A stretch of 33,447 nucleotides of DNA from Brucella tritici (GCF_902825325.1 NZ_CADEAR010000023.1:1-33447); one strand, 5' to 3'; numbered from the stretch's first letter, positions 1 through 9,141 are shown. Notes: generated by a model not told the origin, from the sequence alone. Made by a program: numbers and translations.

Positions 1-78
1 ACTATGCCATGCTGGACGCGCCAGCCATGGCCGCATAACTTAAACCAAACGGCCTCCGGCAAACCCGGCGCGGTTCAG
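1..78. mobile_element. possible outer end of an IS3-like element, cut by the window edge
   Basis: The first ~78 bases resemble the terminal sequence of rhizobial IS3-family (IS51-group) elements: read on the minus strand they start TGAACCGCGCCGGGTTTGCC. No transposase is visible because the element would lie left of the window. Between here and the end of traG (79-234) I see nothing recognisable. The assignment rests on memory of the end sequence, so it is tentative. Confidence 0.3.
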
Positions 79-234
79 CTTGCGATCATGTCTGCGTGCT
101 AAATAGCGAAACATATGTTCCTCCTGTTATCACAGCGTAAATTGGATCCACCTTTCTGCCGATAATGATTCAGTCAAAATAATTATGCATTTAACTCTCA
201 CTGCGCGCCTCTCGTCCAAGGGGACATGAACCAC

Positions 235-1899
235 TTAAGGGGTGTCATACAGTCCTTTGAATTCTGCATCAGAATAGTATGCGATCTTGTTGGCGACGAT
301 CGGCCGTTGGCCTGCGAGGAAGAGCAGTTCGAGATGTGGTTGGAGATTGCGGACCTCATCGGAGGTGAGCAGGGGACGCGCAGTATGGTGTTGGGTGTAT
401 GAAATACCTGACTGTTCTGAATCGAGCGCCCGGCTCATGGTCTGGAAGACTACGGTTTCCTGTCCGAGCAGATCTGAGGCGAATTTGGCGCTGTCATAAT
501 CGTTTACGCCGAAGACCTGGAGGACACCAGCGTTTGACAGGAAGGTGCCAGCGCGCTTTCCGTAGGTGGCGCGAAGCTGGTGAACATCCTGCAGGACGGG
601 CCATAGCTGGACGCCGTAGCCTGCCATAAGTCCCATTGCGCGTTCCACAGCAGCCAGATGGCCAAGGGCTGCGAACTCATCCAGCAGATAGAGTACCGGC
701 GTAACCGGTTTTGTAGGATCGCGTGCCATGTCGGTCAGGCTTTGGCTAACGAGCAGGCGCAGCCAGCGGGAAAAAGTGGCGAGCCGATCGGGGGGAAGGA
801 CGAGAAACACCGAGATGTTGCGGCGTTTGAGGTCGGCAAAGCGAAAATCAGATCTGGCGAGGACCGCAGACATGCGCGGGCTGTCGAGGAAATGAGTATG
901 GCGTTGCGCGGTTGAAAGCACTCCGGCTCCCTCGCGATCGGATTTGCCGAGGTGGCGGTTTGCTGCGCGGGCGATCAGGCCGGCTGACGCCGTTGAGGCC
1001 TGCATGTCCTTCAGCAGCGCCGCGAAAGCTTCAGGGGCAAGGGTGAGATAATCGCGCAGGGTTGCGAGATTTCGTCTGTCGCGCAGCTCATGGGCGACAA
1101 TATAGAGGATCAAGCCGGCTATGAGTGCTTTTGCTTCTTCATTCCAGTGCGCATCGCCGCTCATGCCCGGTTCATCAAATACGAGAGCGTTTGCCAAGGT
1201 ACTTGCATCTTCCGCGACATCGAGACCCGTTGGATCGAGCTCTTCCAGCGGATTGAAGGCGGCCGATGGCTGACCGGTAACGCCGAAGGGATCAAGGACG
1301 TGAATGGGGCCGAATTGCTCTCGGGCGCGGCTGGTGACCCTGGCATTTTCGCCCTTGGGGTCGATACAGATTACGGAACGGTCGGCGATAAGCAGGTTCG
1401 GGATAATCGTTCCCACGCCTTTACCGGTACGCGTCGGTGCCATCGTGAGCAGATGGGCCGAGCCCTCATAGCGGAGTAGTTTTGCTGACTTCGGATCGCG
1501 GCCGATGAGCAGGCCGGAGTCGGCGCGGGTGAGGGCAGCGGTTTCCTTATCGGTGGCGAACCGGGCCGACCCGTGGGTTTCGCCGTCAGGATCCCCGAAA
1601 TGATTAATTAGCGGATTGGTGATGAGTCGGAACAAGAAGAGAAGTACGAATGCTGTAAAGGCAATATTGCCCACATACCAGAGCGTATCACCGCGGGCGA
1701 TATTGAGCGAACGCATCGCATATTCAAGGATGAAAGCGAAAATAAAAATGACAACGAAATAGAAGATGCCTATCTGAAAGATCGTTCTTCCAAAGCGGAA
1801 TGGAACGGAAAGAAGGGAGACCAATGCCCACAGCGGATCTCGCGCAGCAGCACGCAGCATGTTCCTGAACGCTGCGCATGCAAGTGTCGCCTGATTCAT
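235..1899 (-). CDS. traG: TraG/VirD4-type conjugal coupling protein
   Basis: Type IV coupling protein: an inner-membrane ATPase that brings the relaxase-DNA complex to the mating channel. At 554 aa it is somewhat shorter than typical rhizobial TraG (about 640). Two hydrophobic segments (about residues 40-58 and 73-93) precede the cytoplasmic ATPase. Walker A APTRTGKGV lies at 154-162 and Walker B PVLYLLDEF at 401-409. The ATG overlaps the stop of traD (TAATG at 1897-1901), so the two are translationally coupled. It is the last gene of the leftward transfer operon; no trb/virB genes follow in the window, so the mating channel must be encoded elsewhere. Family call is firm; whether the shorter length matters is unknown. 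Confidence 0.93.
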   Translation of the reverse strand: MNQATLACAAFRNMLRAAARDPLWALVSLLSVPFRFGRTIFQIGIFYFVVIFIFAFILEYAMRSLNIARGDTLWYVGNIAFTAFVLLFLFRLITNPLINHFGDPDGETHGSARFATDKETAALTRADSGLLIGRDPKSAKLLRYEGSAHLLTMAPTRTGKGVGTIIPNLLIADRSVICIDPKGENARVTSRAREQFGPIHVLDPFGVTGQPSAAFNPLEELDPTGLDVAEDASTLANALVFDEPGMSGDAHWNEEAKALIAGLILYIVAHELRDRRNLATLRDYLTLAPEAFAALLKDMQASTASAGLIARAANRHLGKSDREGAGVLSTAQRHTHFLDSPRMSAVLARSDFRFADLKRRNISVFLVLPPDRLATFSRWLRLLVSQSLTDMARDPTKPVTPVLYLLDEFAALGHLAAVERAMGLMAGYGVQLWPVLQDVHQLRATYGKRAGTFLSNAGVLQVFGVNDYDSAKFASDLLGQETVVFQTMSRALDSEQSGISYTQHHTARPLLTSDEVRNLQPHLELLFLAGQRPIVANKIAYYSDAEFKGLYDTP

Positions 1900-2192
1900 T
1901 AACTCGCTCCTTCGTTGCTTGCACGGTTCGACGTTTTCCCGATCAGATCAGCAAACAGTACCCTGTCGGCTTCACGCGTCAGAAACCCGGGCAGTTCATT
2001 CTTCAGCCATTCTTTCAGGCGTCGGGAAAGTTCTTCATCGTTTCCGCTTTCAATCCGATGCAGCACTAGCGCACCAAGCAGCACCTTGCGGCGTGTATCG
2101 TTGGCGCGTTCCTGTTTCGATAGTCTGGCTTTTAAAGCGGAACGCTGCGCATCCAGCTGGGCCAGACGTTCTTCGATGGATTTGCGTACCAC
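1899..2192 (-). CDS. traD: conjugal transfer protein TraD (Ti/rhizobial type)
   Basis: Small 97-aa protein of the rhizobial TraD family, an accessory factor of DNA processing found between traC and traG in Ti-type transfer regions. It shows the family layout: an N-terminal charged coiled-coil stretch (about residues 5-35) followed by RRKVLLGALVLHRIE. The start is GTG at 2190-2192 with AAGGGAG seven bases upstream on the minus strand. Its stop overlaps the traG start. It is unrelated to F-plasmid TraD, which is a coupling protein. The exact biochemical role in this family is not established. Confidence 0.85.
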   Translation of the reverse strand: MVRKSIEERLAQLDAQRSALKARLSKQERANDTRRKVLLGALVLHRIESGNDEELSRRLKEWLKNELPGFLTREADRVLFADLIGKTSNRASNEGAS

Positions 2193-2282
2193 ACTTCTAC
2201 TCCCTTAAAATCTCATTGAGCTTGGAATAGTTTTTCTCACCACCGCTTTCGCTAACTCCACGTAGCGGCAATGACTACGAAC

Positions 2283-2483
2283 TTACGGCAGAAAGTGTGG
2301 ATCATCGGCTGTGGCAGCATTCTCGCCGTGTACCGGTTGCCGGAAAGATGATCCTGGGAATCTCATTACTACTTTGAAAACCGTCGCCACAACGTTGTCA
2401 ACCGCCTGACTGCATCCAGCTGGGTCATCCGTGCTGACCGAAATCCGTTTGGATGCAGATTTCTTATTAGTATATTCAGTCAT
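2283..2483 (-). CDS. small hypothetical protein (66 aa) beside oriT
   Basis: A 66-aa frame starting MTEYTNKKSASKRISVS, placed where Ti-type transfer regions carry traC, upstream of traD. It is supported by a strong ribosome-binding site, GGGAGG, a few bases before the ATG at 2483. I do not recognise the sequence; it lacks the glutamate/lysine-rich coiled coil of TraC. The final third (from about residue 45) looks low in family character, and a second short frame ending NYSKLNEILRE lies just downstream (2207-2282), so a frameshift in an originally longer gene is possible. No function is proposed. Confidence 0.35.
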   Translation of the reverse strand: MTEYTNKKSASKRISVSTDDPAGCSQAVDNVVATVFKVVMRFPGSSFRQPVHGENAATADDPHFLP

Positions 2484-2654
2484 TAAAACCTCCCTGGTTG
2501 TTGCGAGGTTTTGATTTGAGCAGCGGCGTTCACCTTGCTTCATCTTCAATATGGAACTTCGGTCATTGCAGCCAAAACTGGCTTCATTTTTTAGAGCATG
2601 ACCGTGCCGCAGTCTTGCACCGAGGATTGAAAGAGCATAGCGAAGCGAAATTGA

Positions 2655-2684
2655 AGGGCGCACTTACGAGTTGCTTCGCAACTC
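2655..2684 (-). other. origin of transfer (oriT), RSF1010/Ti-like
   Basis: Read on the minus strand, a perfect 7-bp stem (GAGTTGC-GAA-GCAACTC, 2684-2668) is followed after one base by TAAGTGCGCCCT (2666-2655). This is the same arrangement and the same 12-base core as the oriT of RSF1010, and it is close to Ti-plasmid oriT sites recognised by MobA/TraA relaxases. It lies between the leftward traD-traG genes and rightward traA, the position seen in Ti-type systems. In RSF1010 the nick falls inside this core. Confidence 0.82.
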
Positions 2685-2743
2685 AGAGCAGTTTAAGCTC
2701 ATTTCACGGACAGTTTTATTCGTTTGGGGCCGAGGATAGTGGT

Positions 2744-5700
2744 GTGGCGATCTATCATCTGAGTATGAAGCCGATTTCCCGATCCAGGGGACGAAGTGCT
2801 GTTGCTGCCAGCGCCTATCGCTCGGCGTCAAAGCTGACGAATGAGCGTGACGGAATTACCCATGATTACACCAACAAAAGCGGCGTGGAACATGCCGAGA
2901 TCGTCTTACCGGAAGGTGTCGATGCGGAATGGGCGCGGGATCGTTCAGCCTTATGGAATGCAGCCGAGCTTTGCGAAAAGCGCAAGGATGCACGTGTCGC
3001 ACGCGAGTTTGAAATTGCATTGCCGCATGAGCTGACTGCGGATCAACGGCTTGAGGCAACGCGGATTTTCGCCCATGAGCTTGCCGATCGTTTTGGCGCG
3101 GCAATCGACTTCGCCATTCATGCGCCGCAAGACGACAGCGACATTCGAAACCACCATGCGCATATAATGATGACAACACGGCAGGTGAGGGGGGATGGTC
3201 TCACTGACAAGAACCTTCTCGAGCGTGAAAACAAATGGCTTCTGTCAGCGGATCTGCCAACCACGGATATGCAGCTTCGTGATCTCCGCATGCGATGGGA
3301 GGGGATTGCGAATGAAAGCCTTGCACGGGCCGGACATGATATTCGCATTGATCACCGTTCGCATCTGGAGCGGGGTCTTGAGATTGCGCCGACGGAGCAT
3401 ATGGGGGTTCATGCGACGCAGATGGAGCGGCGTGGTCTCGTCGTGTCGCGGTCGCGGCTGGATGAAGATGCCGCGCGGCGCAATTCGGAGCTGATCCGCG
3501 AGAAGCCGGAACAGGTTCTTGAAATCATCACGGGAGAGAAAAGCGTCTTTGACCGGCGTGACGTTGCGCGAGCGCTGCATCGCTACATCAACGATGACAT
3601 TGGAGAGTTCCAGAGCGCCTTTGCCAAGGTGATGGCGTCATCGGCCCTTGTTGAACTACAGGCGGAAAGCCATGATCCGGTGACGGGTGAATTCGAGTTC
3701 GCGCGTTATTCGACGCGCGGAATGGTCGAGATCGAATCCGGTATGATCGAATGCGCGCAGCGGATGCACGCGTCGCACAGCCACAGGCTGAGCGATCATC
3801 ACGGTGTCGATCGCAAGCATGTCGAACAAGCGATCGGGCGTCAGGATGCTGCGATCCGGACAAGCGTTTCCAGCGATACCGCTGACAAGGTCGAGCGGGG
3901 TGAGTTAGATCGCGGTGAGCGCGATCGGCTTATCGACGCTGCACGTCTCTCCGATGAGCAACGGCGGGCGATTGAGCATGTCACTGGGCCGGAGCGCATT
4001 GCTGCGGTTGTCGGTTATGCGGGTGCTGGCAAGAGCACGATGCTGGCGGCGGCACGTGAGGCATGGGAGGCAGAAGGCTACAGGGTTCACGGTGCAGCCT
4101 TGTCGGGCAAGGCAGCCGAGGGCCTGGAGGAGAGTTCTGGAATTCAGAGCCGCACCCTGGCATCGTGGGACATGAGTTGGCAGAACGACCGTCGCACGCT
4201 CAATCGCGGTGATGTGTTTGTGATCGACGAAGCAGGCATGGTGGGAAGCCGGCAGCTCGCCCGGTTCGTTGGCGAGGCCGAGGCACGCGGTGCGAAGATC
4301 GTCCTTGTCGGCGATCATGAGCAGCTACAGGCAATCGGGGCCGGCGCACCATTCCGGGCGATCACCGAGGAAATCGGTCATGCCGAGCTTTCCCAGATAC
4401 GCAGGCAGCGTATTGACTGGCAGCGGGACGCGTCGGTTGCCTTCGCCACGCACCGAACGGCTGAGGGTCTGAGCGCCTATCGGGATCGCGGCAATATCAG
4501 CTTTGCCGAGACGGGCGAGGATGCGCGCGGTCAGATCGTGCGTGATTACCTTGCCGACGCGCAAGAGCGTCCGGATGGCACCCGGATTGCGATGGCGCAT
4601 CGCCGGGCAGATGTTCGCGCCATCAATCACGCGATCAGAACTGAGCTACGGGCCCGGGGCAACGTGCCCGGCGACGGCCAGGGGCTGTCCGAGGGCGAGC
4701 TGGCGCGTGGCGCCCTCGGGGAGGGGCTGGTCTTCCAGACCAATGACGGCAAGCGCGAGTTCGCCCCGGGCGACCGCATCGTGTTCCTTGAGAACAATCG
4801 CGACCTTGGCGTAAAAAACGGGATGTTGGGTACCGTCGAGCATGTCGAGGTCGGTCGACCGGGTGCCGGCCCCAGGATTGTTGCGCAGCTCGACGGGACG
4901 AGCGGTACGGAAGGGCGCAGCGTCAGCGTGCCGATGGACGACTATCAGGCGGTCGACCACGGCTATGCGACGACAATCCACAAAAATCAGGGCGCAACCG
5001 TAGATCGCGCCTATGTGCTGGCATCGAGAACGATGGACCGGCATCTAACCTACGTCGCCATGACCCGGCATCGTGACGGAGTGCAGCTCTATGTGAGCCA
5101 GGACGCGTTCAGCAAATCGCAACCTGGCCGACAGGTCGGTCAAACGTTGGCTGCGGGTCGTCTGGTCGACCATGGGGCCGCATCGTTCAACCACAAGGAA
5201 GGCAATAGTCAGAGCTATTTCGTGACGCTTGAAAACGATCAAGGTGAGCAGCGCACGCTATGGGGCGTAGATCTTGAGTGCGCCATGAAGGCTTCGAAAC
5301 AGGCACTGCAGATTGGGGACAGGATCGGCCTGCAACATGTCGGTTCGGAGCCGGTTCGCCTTCCAGACGGAACGGAGACGCACCGGAACGCTTGGAAGGT
5401 TCAAGATGCGGGCGATCTTGCTTATGAGCAGCTTAAAAATCAGCTGTCACGGTCGGGCGTGAAGGAAACGACACTCGACTATACCCGCGACTTTGCCGCG
5501 CGGCGGGGGATCGCAGAGCAAATGAGGATCGTAAGCGAGATCGAGATCCCGGCGGAGCGCGCCGGGCTACGTGCGGAGCGGGAATCAACGGCCGCGGATA
5601 ACTTCGGTGATCGACAACAGCGCCGCAATTCGTTCGAGGGCCTGAAACTCGGGCGCGGCGCGGCGGCCGAGCGGTTGCAGCAGGATCGCACCGGTGAGAG

Positions 5701-6472
5701 TGGCTCGTCGGTCGAGCAGAAACGGCCGCAGCAAGCCGAGAAACAGCGCGGTGGTATGTTCTCTGACCTCAGGCTCAATGCGCGTTCTGGGCCGTCCAAG
5801 CGGCGGGAAGAACTGCCGGGAAGGGAGAAGAGCTTGCAGTCGGTGCCAGTACAAGACCGCCCCGATACTGACAGATTGGCCGAGCGGTCGCGACGTCAGT
5901 CGCCGCTTGAGGCAGCCGTTGACCGCTATGTGCGGGCCTATCAGTCGCTCGATCAGCACCAACGTGATGGCCTGCCGGTTCTTGACATGCAGCGGCAGGA
6001 GATGCAGGCGGCCGGCCAGCAGCTCGACCAGGTGCGCGCGGGGACAGAAGAATTGATGGTTTCGACACTGCAACATGATCCGCAGACGGCGCGCGCCATG
6101 ACCGAGTTTTCCGGTCGGGAGCGTGTCGCCCATGTCATCAAGGGCATGAAGCGTGAAAACGCCGCCCTGCAAGACCCTAATGTCAGGGCCGAGCGGTTCG
6201 TGAATAGCTGGCGGGAGCTGGACGGTCAGCGCCAGACGCTTCGCGGCTGGCAGCACGACGAGGCGCGGGGCAAGATCGAAAGCCAGATGGAGGGCCTTGC
6301 CAAGCGCCTTGAACGCGATCCTCAGGCGGAATCCATCGTGCGTCATCGCAGCAAGGAGCTTGGAATCGGGCAGGAGCTCGGTCTCGATCAAAGCGTCGCC
6401 CGTGTGTTGCAGGAGCAGATAACACGCGGCCAGCGGATTGATTCGGGGCTTTGGCATAGAAATGTAAGGTAG
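2744..6472 (+). CDS. traA: TraA: MobA/MobL-type relaxase fused to a TraI-like helicase
   Basis: Nicks oriT, stays covalently attached to the strand and unwinds the plasmid. I place the start at GTG 2744 (GAGGA seven bases upstream), giving 1242 aa and the canonical N-terminus (M/V)AIYHLSMKPISR; a longer upstream frame would read through oriT. The relaxase domain spans about 1-240, with metal-binding histidines HHAH at 137-140. The helicase domain has Walker A GYAGAGKST (Lys430), Walker B DEAG (D495/E496), and the later motifs VGDHEQLQAI, TTIHKNQG and YVAMTRHRDG. The last ~350 residues form the charged C-terminal region usual in rhizobial TraA. It is about 140 aa longer than typical Ti TraA (~1100). 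The DUF6118 gene follows by 8 bases. Confidence 0.95.
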   Translation: MAIYHLSMKPISRSRGRSAVAASAYRSASKLTNERDGITHDYTNKSGVEHAEIVLPEGVDAEWARDRSALWNAAELCEKRKDARVAREFEIALPHELTADQRLEATRIFAHELADRFGAAIDFAIHAPQDDSDIRNHHAHIMMTTRQVRGDGLTDKNLLERENKWLLSADLPTTDMQLRDLRMRWEGIANESLARAGHDIRIDHRSHLERGLEIAPTEHMGVHATQMERRGLVVSRSRLDEDAARRNSELIREKPEQVLEIITGEKSVFDRRDVARALHRYINDDIGEFQSAFAKVMASSALVELQAESHDPVTGEFEFARYSTRGMVEIESGMIECAQRMHASHSHRLSDHHGVDRKHVEQAIGRQDAAIRTSVSSDTADKVERGELDRGERDRLIDAARLSDEQRRAIEHVTGPERIAAVVGYAGAGKSTMLAAAREAWEAEGYRVHGAALSGKAAEGLEESSGIQSRTLASWDMSWQNDRRTLNRGDVFVIDEAGMVGSRQLARFVGEAEARGAKIVLVGDHEQLQAIGAGAPFRAITEEIGHAELSQIRRQRIDWQRDASVAFATHRTAEGLSAYRDRGNISFAETGEDARGQIVRDYLADAQERPDGTRIAMAHRRADVRAINHAIRTELRARGNVPGDGQGLSEGELARGALGEGLVFQTNDGKREFAPGDRIVFLENNRDLGVKNGMLGTVEHVEVGRPGAGPRIVAQLDGTSGTEGRSVSVPMDDYQAVDHGYATTIHKNQGATVDRAYVLASRTMDRHLTYVAMTRHRDGVQLYVSQDAFSKSQPGRQVGQTLAAGRLVDHGAASFNHKEGNSQSYFVTLENDQGEQRTLWGVDLECAMKASKQALQIGDRIGLQHVGSEPVRLPDGTETHRNAWKVQDAGDLAYEQLKNQLSRSGVKETTLDYTRDFAARRGIAEQMRIVSEIEIPAERAGLRAERESTAADNFGDRQQRRNSFEGLKLGRGAAAERLQQDRTGESGSSVEQKRPQQAEKQRGGMFSDLRLNARSGPSKRREELPGREKSLQSVPVQDRPDTDRLAERSRRQSPLEAAVDRYVRAYQSLDQHQRDGLPVLDMQRQEMQAAGQQLDQVRAGTEELMVSTLQHDPQTARAMTEFSGRERVAHVIKGMKRENAALQDPNVRAERFVNSWRELDGQRQTLRGWQHDEARGKIESQMEGLAKRLERDPQAESIVRHRSKELGIGQELGLDQSVARVLQEQITRGQRIDSGLWHRNVR

Positions 6473-6479
6473 TGAGGAC

Positions 6480-7226
6480 ATGACGGAACTCGACAACAGA
6501 GACGGCATTGGGCTCGCAACGCGTGAAGAAGATTCAGGCGATCCGGCGGCAGCCTTCGATGCGCTTCGGCGCACGATCGAAACGCAGGGTGCACAAATCG
6601 GGGCGGAAATGACCGTGATGCGTCGCGGCATCGAAGCTGCTTTCGACCAGCTCGAAAAGATCGAGCCTCAAGCCGATTACAAGCCCCAGCTCGCACAACT
6701 TGTAAAGGCGCTCGATCACGTTTCAGAGCGTCTGAACGGCGTCGAACAATCCCCCATTCTTCGGCAGGGCGCGCAGCACTATGCAGGGGTTCTCGAGCGC
6801 AGCGGCGAGGCTTTGGTGAGGAACGCCGCGCAGCAGCTCGAACGACAGGCTTCTGACCTTGAACGCGCCAGTCGTAATCTTTCAGCGCGCGTCTCGGAAG
6901 CGCGCGAGCGCGGTAGACAAAACAAGTGCGTCATTAGCGCGGCGGCGTTCGGTATCATCACCGGTGTCCTGGCGACGTTGTTTATGCCACGCATACTGCC
7001 TGGAACGGTTGATATGGCCGTTGCCTCCGTGGTCATGAACAATGACCGTTGGAAAGCCGGAATAGCCCTCATGGAATCGGGAAGTCCCGAAGGGTGGCAT
7101 AGCATTGTCGAAGCGAGTGAACTTGTGCGAGCCAACCGGCAGGCGCTTAGTGCATGTGCCGAGGCTGCCGCCAACGCAAAGAAGGATCAGAGGTGCACGA
7201 TTACCGTGTCAGCGCCTGCACAGTGA
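6480..7226 (+). CDS. DUF6118 family membrane-anchored coiled-coil protein
   Basis: 248-aa protein of the DUF6118 type, commonly found directly after traA on rhizobial plasmids. Residues 20-148 are charged and heptad-rich (predicted coiled coil), followed by one hydrophobic segment (about 150-170, VISAAAFGIITGVLATLF) and a ~75-residue C-terminal part that would lie outside the membrane if the N-terminus is cytoplasmic. The start ATG is 8 bases past the traA stop, so the two are co-transcribed. Its function is not established; the position suggests an auxiliary role in transfer. The family assignment is from memory of its sequence style and context. Confidence 0.75.
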   Translation: MTELDNRDGIGLATREEDSGDPAAAFDALRRTIETQGAQIGAEMTVMRRGIEAAFDQLEKIEPQADYKPQLAQLVKALDHVSERLNGVEQSPILRQGAQHYAGVLERSGEALVRNAAQQLERQASDLERASRNLSARVSEARERGRQNKCVISAAAFGIITGVLATLFMPRILPGTVDMAVASVVMNNDRWKAGIALMESGSPEGWHSIVEASELVRANRQALSACAEAAANAKKDQRCTITVSAPAQ

Positions 7227-7241
7227 ACAACAGCTAGCCTC

Positions 7242-7285
7242 CGGCCGTCCCGCTCTTGTCACAGGTGGCCAAAGGGACGGCCGGG
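7242..7285 (+). terminator. long hairpin after the traA operon
   Basis: A perfect 11-bp inverted repeat, CCGGCCGTCCC (7242-7252) and GGGACGGCCGG (7275-7285), with a 22-base loop, 16 bases after the DUF6118 stop codon. No T-run follows, so it may be a processing or Rho-dependent element rather than a classical terminator. Confidence 0.5.
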
Positions 7286-7335
7286 GGCAGGCTTGAGGCG
7301 ATGAGGCTTTGAGTACTAGAGGAAGTCTTAATCAC

Positions 7336-7513
7336 TCAAACAGTTCGGTGTGGGGTGCCAGCGCGCACGAAAATCACGCTGTTGCCTTCGACGTGATATA
7401 CCAAGAGGAAATCACCGCTGATAAGACATTCGCGATGGTCGGCGCAATCCCCCTTTCAGGGCGTGGTCAAGCCGTTCGGAGCGTAGCGGCTCGTCATTCG
7501 CTATCAGGAGTAA
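7336..7513 (-). pseudogene. YafQ/RelE-type toxin remnant, frameshifted and truncated
   Basis: On the minus strand, LLLIANDEPLRSERLDHALKG (21 residues: 7513 down to about 7451) matches the middle of YafQ-family endoribonuclease toxins. A single shift of frame near 7441-7450 continues it as DHRECLISGDFLLVYHVEG and then FVRAGTPHRTV up to a stop at 7336-7338, the family C-terminus. The N-terminal third is missing: upstream of 7513 the sequence instead holds a rightward terminator. No antitoxin gene was seen. The gene is dead by truncation and frameshift. Confidence 0.7.
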
Positions 7514-7527
7514 CGCAGCCACACATT

Positions 7528-7559
7528 GCCCGTCCGATTTTCCGAGACGGGCTTTTTTT
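7528..7559 (+). terminator. Rho-independent terminator
   Basis: Perfect 7-bp stem GCCCGTC (7528-7534) / GACGGGC (7546-7552) followed by seven Ts (7553-7559). It reads rightwards, interrupting the 5' side of the toxin remnant, and is likely left over from a rightward gene lost when this patch was rearranged. The rest of 7227-7720 shows nothing else I can name. Confidence 0.75.
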
Positions 7560-7720
7560 AAACGGTCTTTCAATCGCCCATTGCAATGATGTACTGTCAT
7601 GCGCTCGTGGCTGCTGAGTAGTGCTTGACGATCAGCGAACCTATATCGTTGTCAAAAAAGCTCACGTAAACTGAGCGCGAAATCGGGCCATGGCAATCAC
7701 GCTAATGGTGGTCTTGGGGC

Positions 7721-8893
7721 ATGAAGTATATACAGGAAATATCGCGGAGACGGCTGCCCGCAACCATTCGCGCGGAGTATGACAGGGAGAGACACGATGC
7801 GCGTCTGCCAGTCCTGCGTACAATCACGCTGCTTCTTGCGCTGTTTTACTTCTCCTACACGGCAGTGGACGCCTGGTTTCTGCCGGATATCGCGTGGCGG
7901 ACGTTCATCCTTCGCTTCTCGATTGTCGGTCCTTTGACGATATTGCTTCTGCGATTTTATCGGCAACCTGTTTCAATTCGCCTGAAAGAAGGCGCCAGTG
8001 TTTTGGTAGTATGTATTGCCACGGTTGTCTGGTGTGTGGCAATTGGCGGAACGGCAAGTCCGGTCGTGTTGAACTATTTTTATGCAGCACTCGTTTTCCA
8101 GATGGTGGTCACGATTGTTCTGACACCACCCCTGGAATATGGCGTAGCAGCGTCTGCAGTCGTAACGACGAGTGTCTATATAACCATTTGGTTTCTGCCA
8201 GATGCGACGACCGATTACGTGCTTTTCCATCTGGCCGTAGGTGTACCAACAGTCGTTCTGACGCTGATCGCAAATTATAGATTCTCTACTGAAGCGGTCC
8301 GGCTCTATCTGCAGAACAAGGATCTGGACCACCTGCATGGGCAATTGCTCAAGCAGCATGTTGAACTCGAACTGGTATCACAGTCGGATCCCCTGACAGG
8401 TTTGACCAACCGTCGTAGCCTGGATGCCGAAATACATCGCTTGACTGCGGCCTCGAACGGCACTGGGGTTCCGGTGACGGTTTTGCTTCTCGATATAGAT
8501 CATTTCAAGGAATACAATGACAGTTTCGGTCATCTGGCGGGCGACGAATGTCTCAAACTAGTCGCCGATGCTTTGAAAAAGCTCGTTTCGGATGATGATT
8601 TGGCGTGCCGGTTCGGCGGAGAGGAATTTTTAATTCTGCGGCCGGGAGTGGCTCCCGCCGCATCTATCCGAACATTTGCAGAGGAAATTCGGGAGGCGGT
8701 CGAGGCATTGTCAATACGTCATCCTTTGGCCGGTAGAGATGGTATGGCCGTAACGGTCAGTGTTGGAGCTTCAGCCGATATTGTGACAAACGAGGAAACA
8801 TTCTTGCAACTGATAGCGCAGGCCGATGAGGCGCTTTACACCGCCAAACGGCATGGCAGAAATATTTCCCTGCTCCATCGGTCGATACGGTAA
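7721..8893 (+). CDS. membrane-bound diguanylate cyclase (GGDEF)
   Basis: Makes cyclic di-GMP from two GTP. The 390-aa protein has an N-terminal membrane domain of about six hydrophobic segments (residues ~33-185) without a recognisable named sensor, a short linker, and a GGDEF domain (about 218-388). DPLTGLTNRRSLD opens the domain; the LLDIDHFKEYND metal/substrate site is at 256-267 and the active loop GGEEF at 299-303. The inhibitory RxxD site five residues before the loop is degenerate (Ser290 where Arg is expected), so product inhibition at the usual site is unlikely. The only in-frame ATG near the start of homology is used. No partner gene adjoins; it stands alone among remnants. Confidence 0.93.
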   Translation: MKYIQEISRRRLPATIRAEYDRERHDARLPVLRTITLLLALFYFSYTAVDAWFLPDIAWRTFILRFSIVGPLTILLLRFYRQPVSIRLKEGASVLVVCIATVVWCVAIGGTASPVVLNYFYAALVFQMVVTIVLTPPLEYGVAASAVVTTSVYITIWFLPDATTDYVLFHLAVGVPTVVLTLIANYRFSTEAVRLYLQNKDLDHLHGQLLKQHVELELVSQSDPLTGLTNRRSLDAEIHRLTAASNGTGVPVTVLLLDIDHFKEYNDSFGHLAGDECLKLVADALKKLVSDDDLACRFGGEEFLILRPGVAPAASIRTFAEEIREAVEALSIRHPLAGRDGMAVTVSVGASADIVTNEETFLQLIAQADEALYTAKRHGRNISLLHRSIR

Positions 8894-9113
8894 TGCAAGT
8901 GTCATGAGCCGGGGAGCGCTGCCGATGGACAATCACAGTTTCAGCACTATCTGGCAGGATCGTTTTCCAACCGACAACACAAAGGCCGACAGCCATTTCA
9001 GCACGTGACTGGTCGGCGATTTCAAGCCGACAGACAGCAGCTTCTGCACCCTGGCCGGAAACTATGTTTAATCGGAGCGATGCAGCTTTCTTAACGGATA
9101 ACACCAAAGAAAA

Positions 9114-9141
9114 CCCCGACCTGCTGGGCAGCTAGTCGGGG
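9114..9141 (+). repeat. hairpin in a phage-remnant region
   Basis: Perfect inverted repeat CCCCGAC (9114-9120) / GTCGGGG (9135-9141). There is no T-run. It stands about 70 bases before a second GC-rich hairpin and ahead of phage lysis-gene fragments. Confidence 0.5.

Noticed and set aside
2498..2743. 82-codon upstream extension of traA
   Set aside because: It runs through the oriT hairpin and nick core, has no TraA homology, and GTG 2744 has a good ribosome-binding site and the canonical N-terminus.
5585..6631. 348-codon minus-strand frame
   Set aside because: Antisense shadow of the GC-rich traA 3' region; no family features.
8757..9107. 116-codon minus-strand frame overlapping the diguanylate cyclase 3' end
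   Set aside because: Overlaps a certain gene by over 130 bases, has no family pattern and no clear ribosome-binding site.
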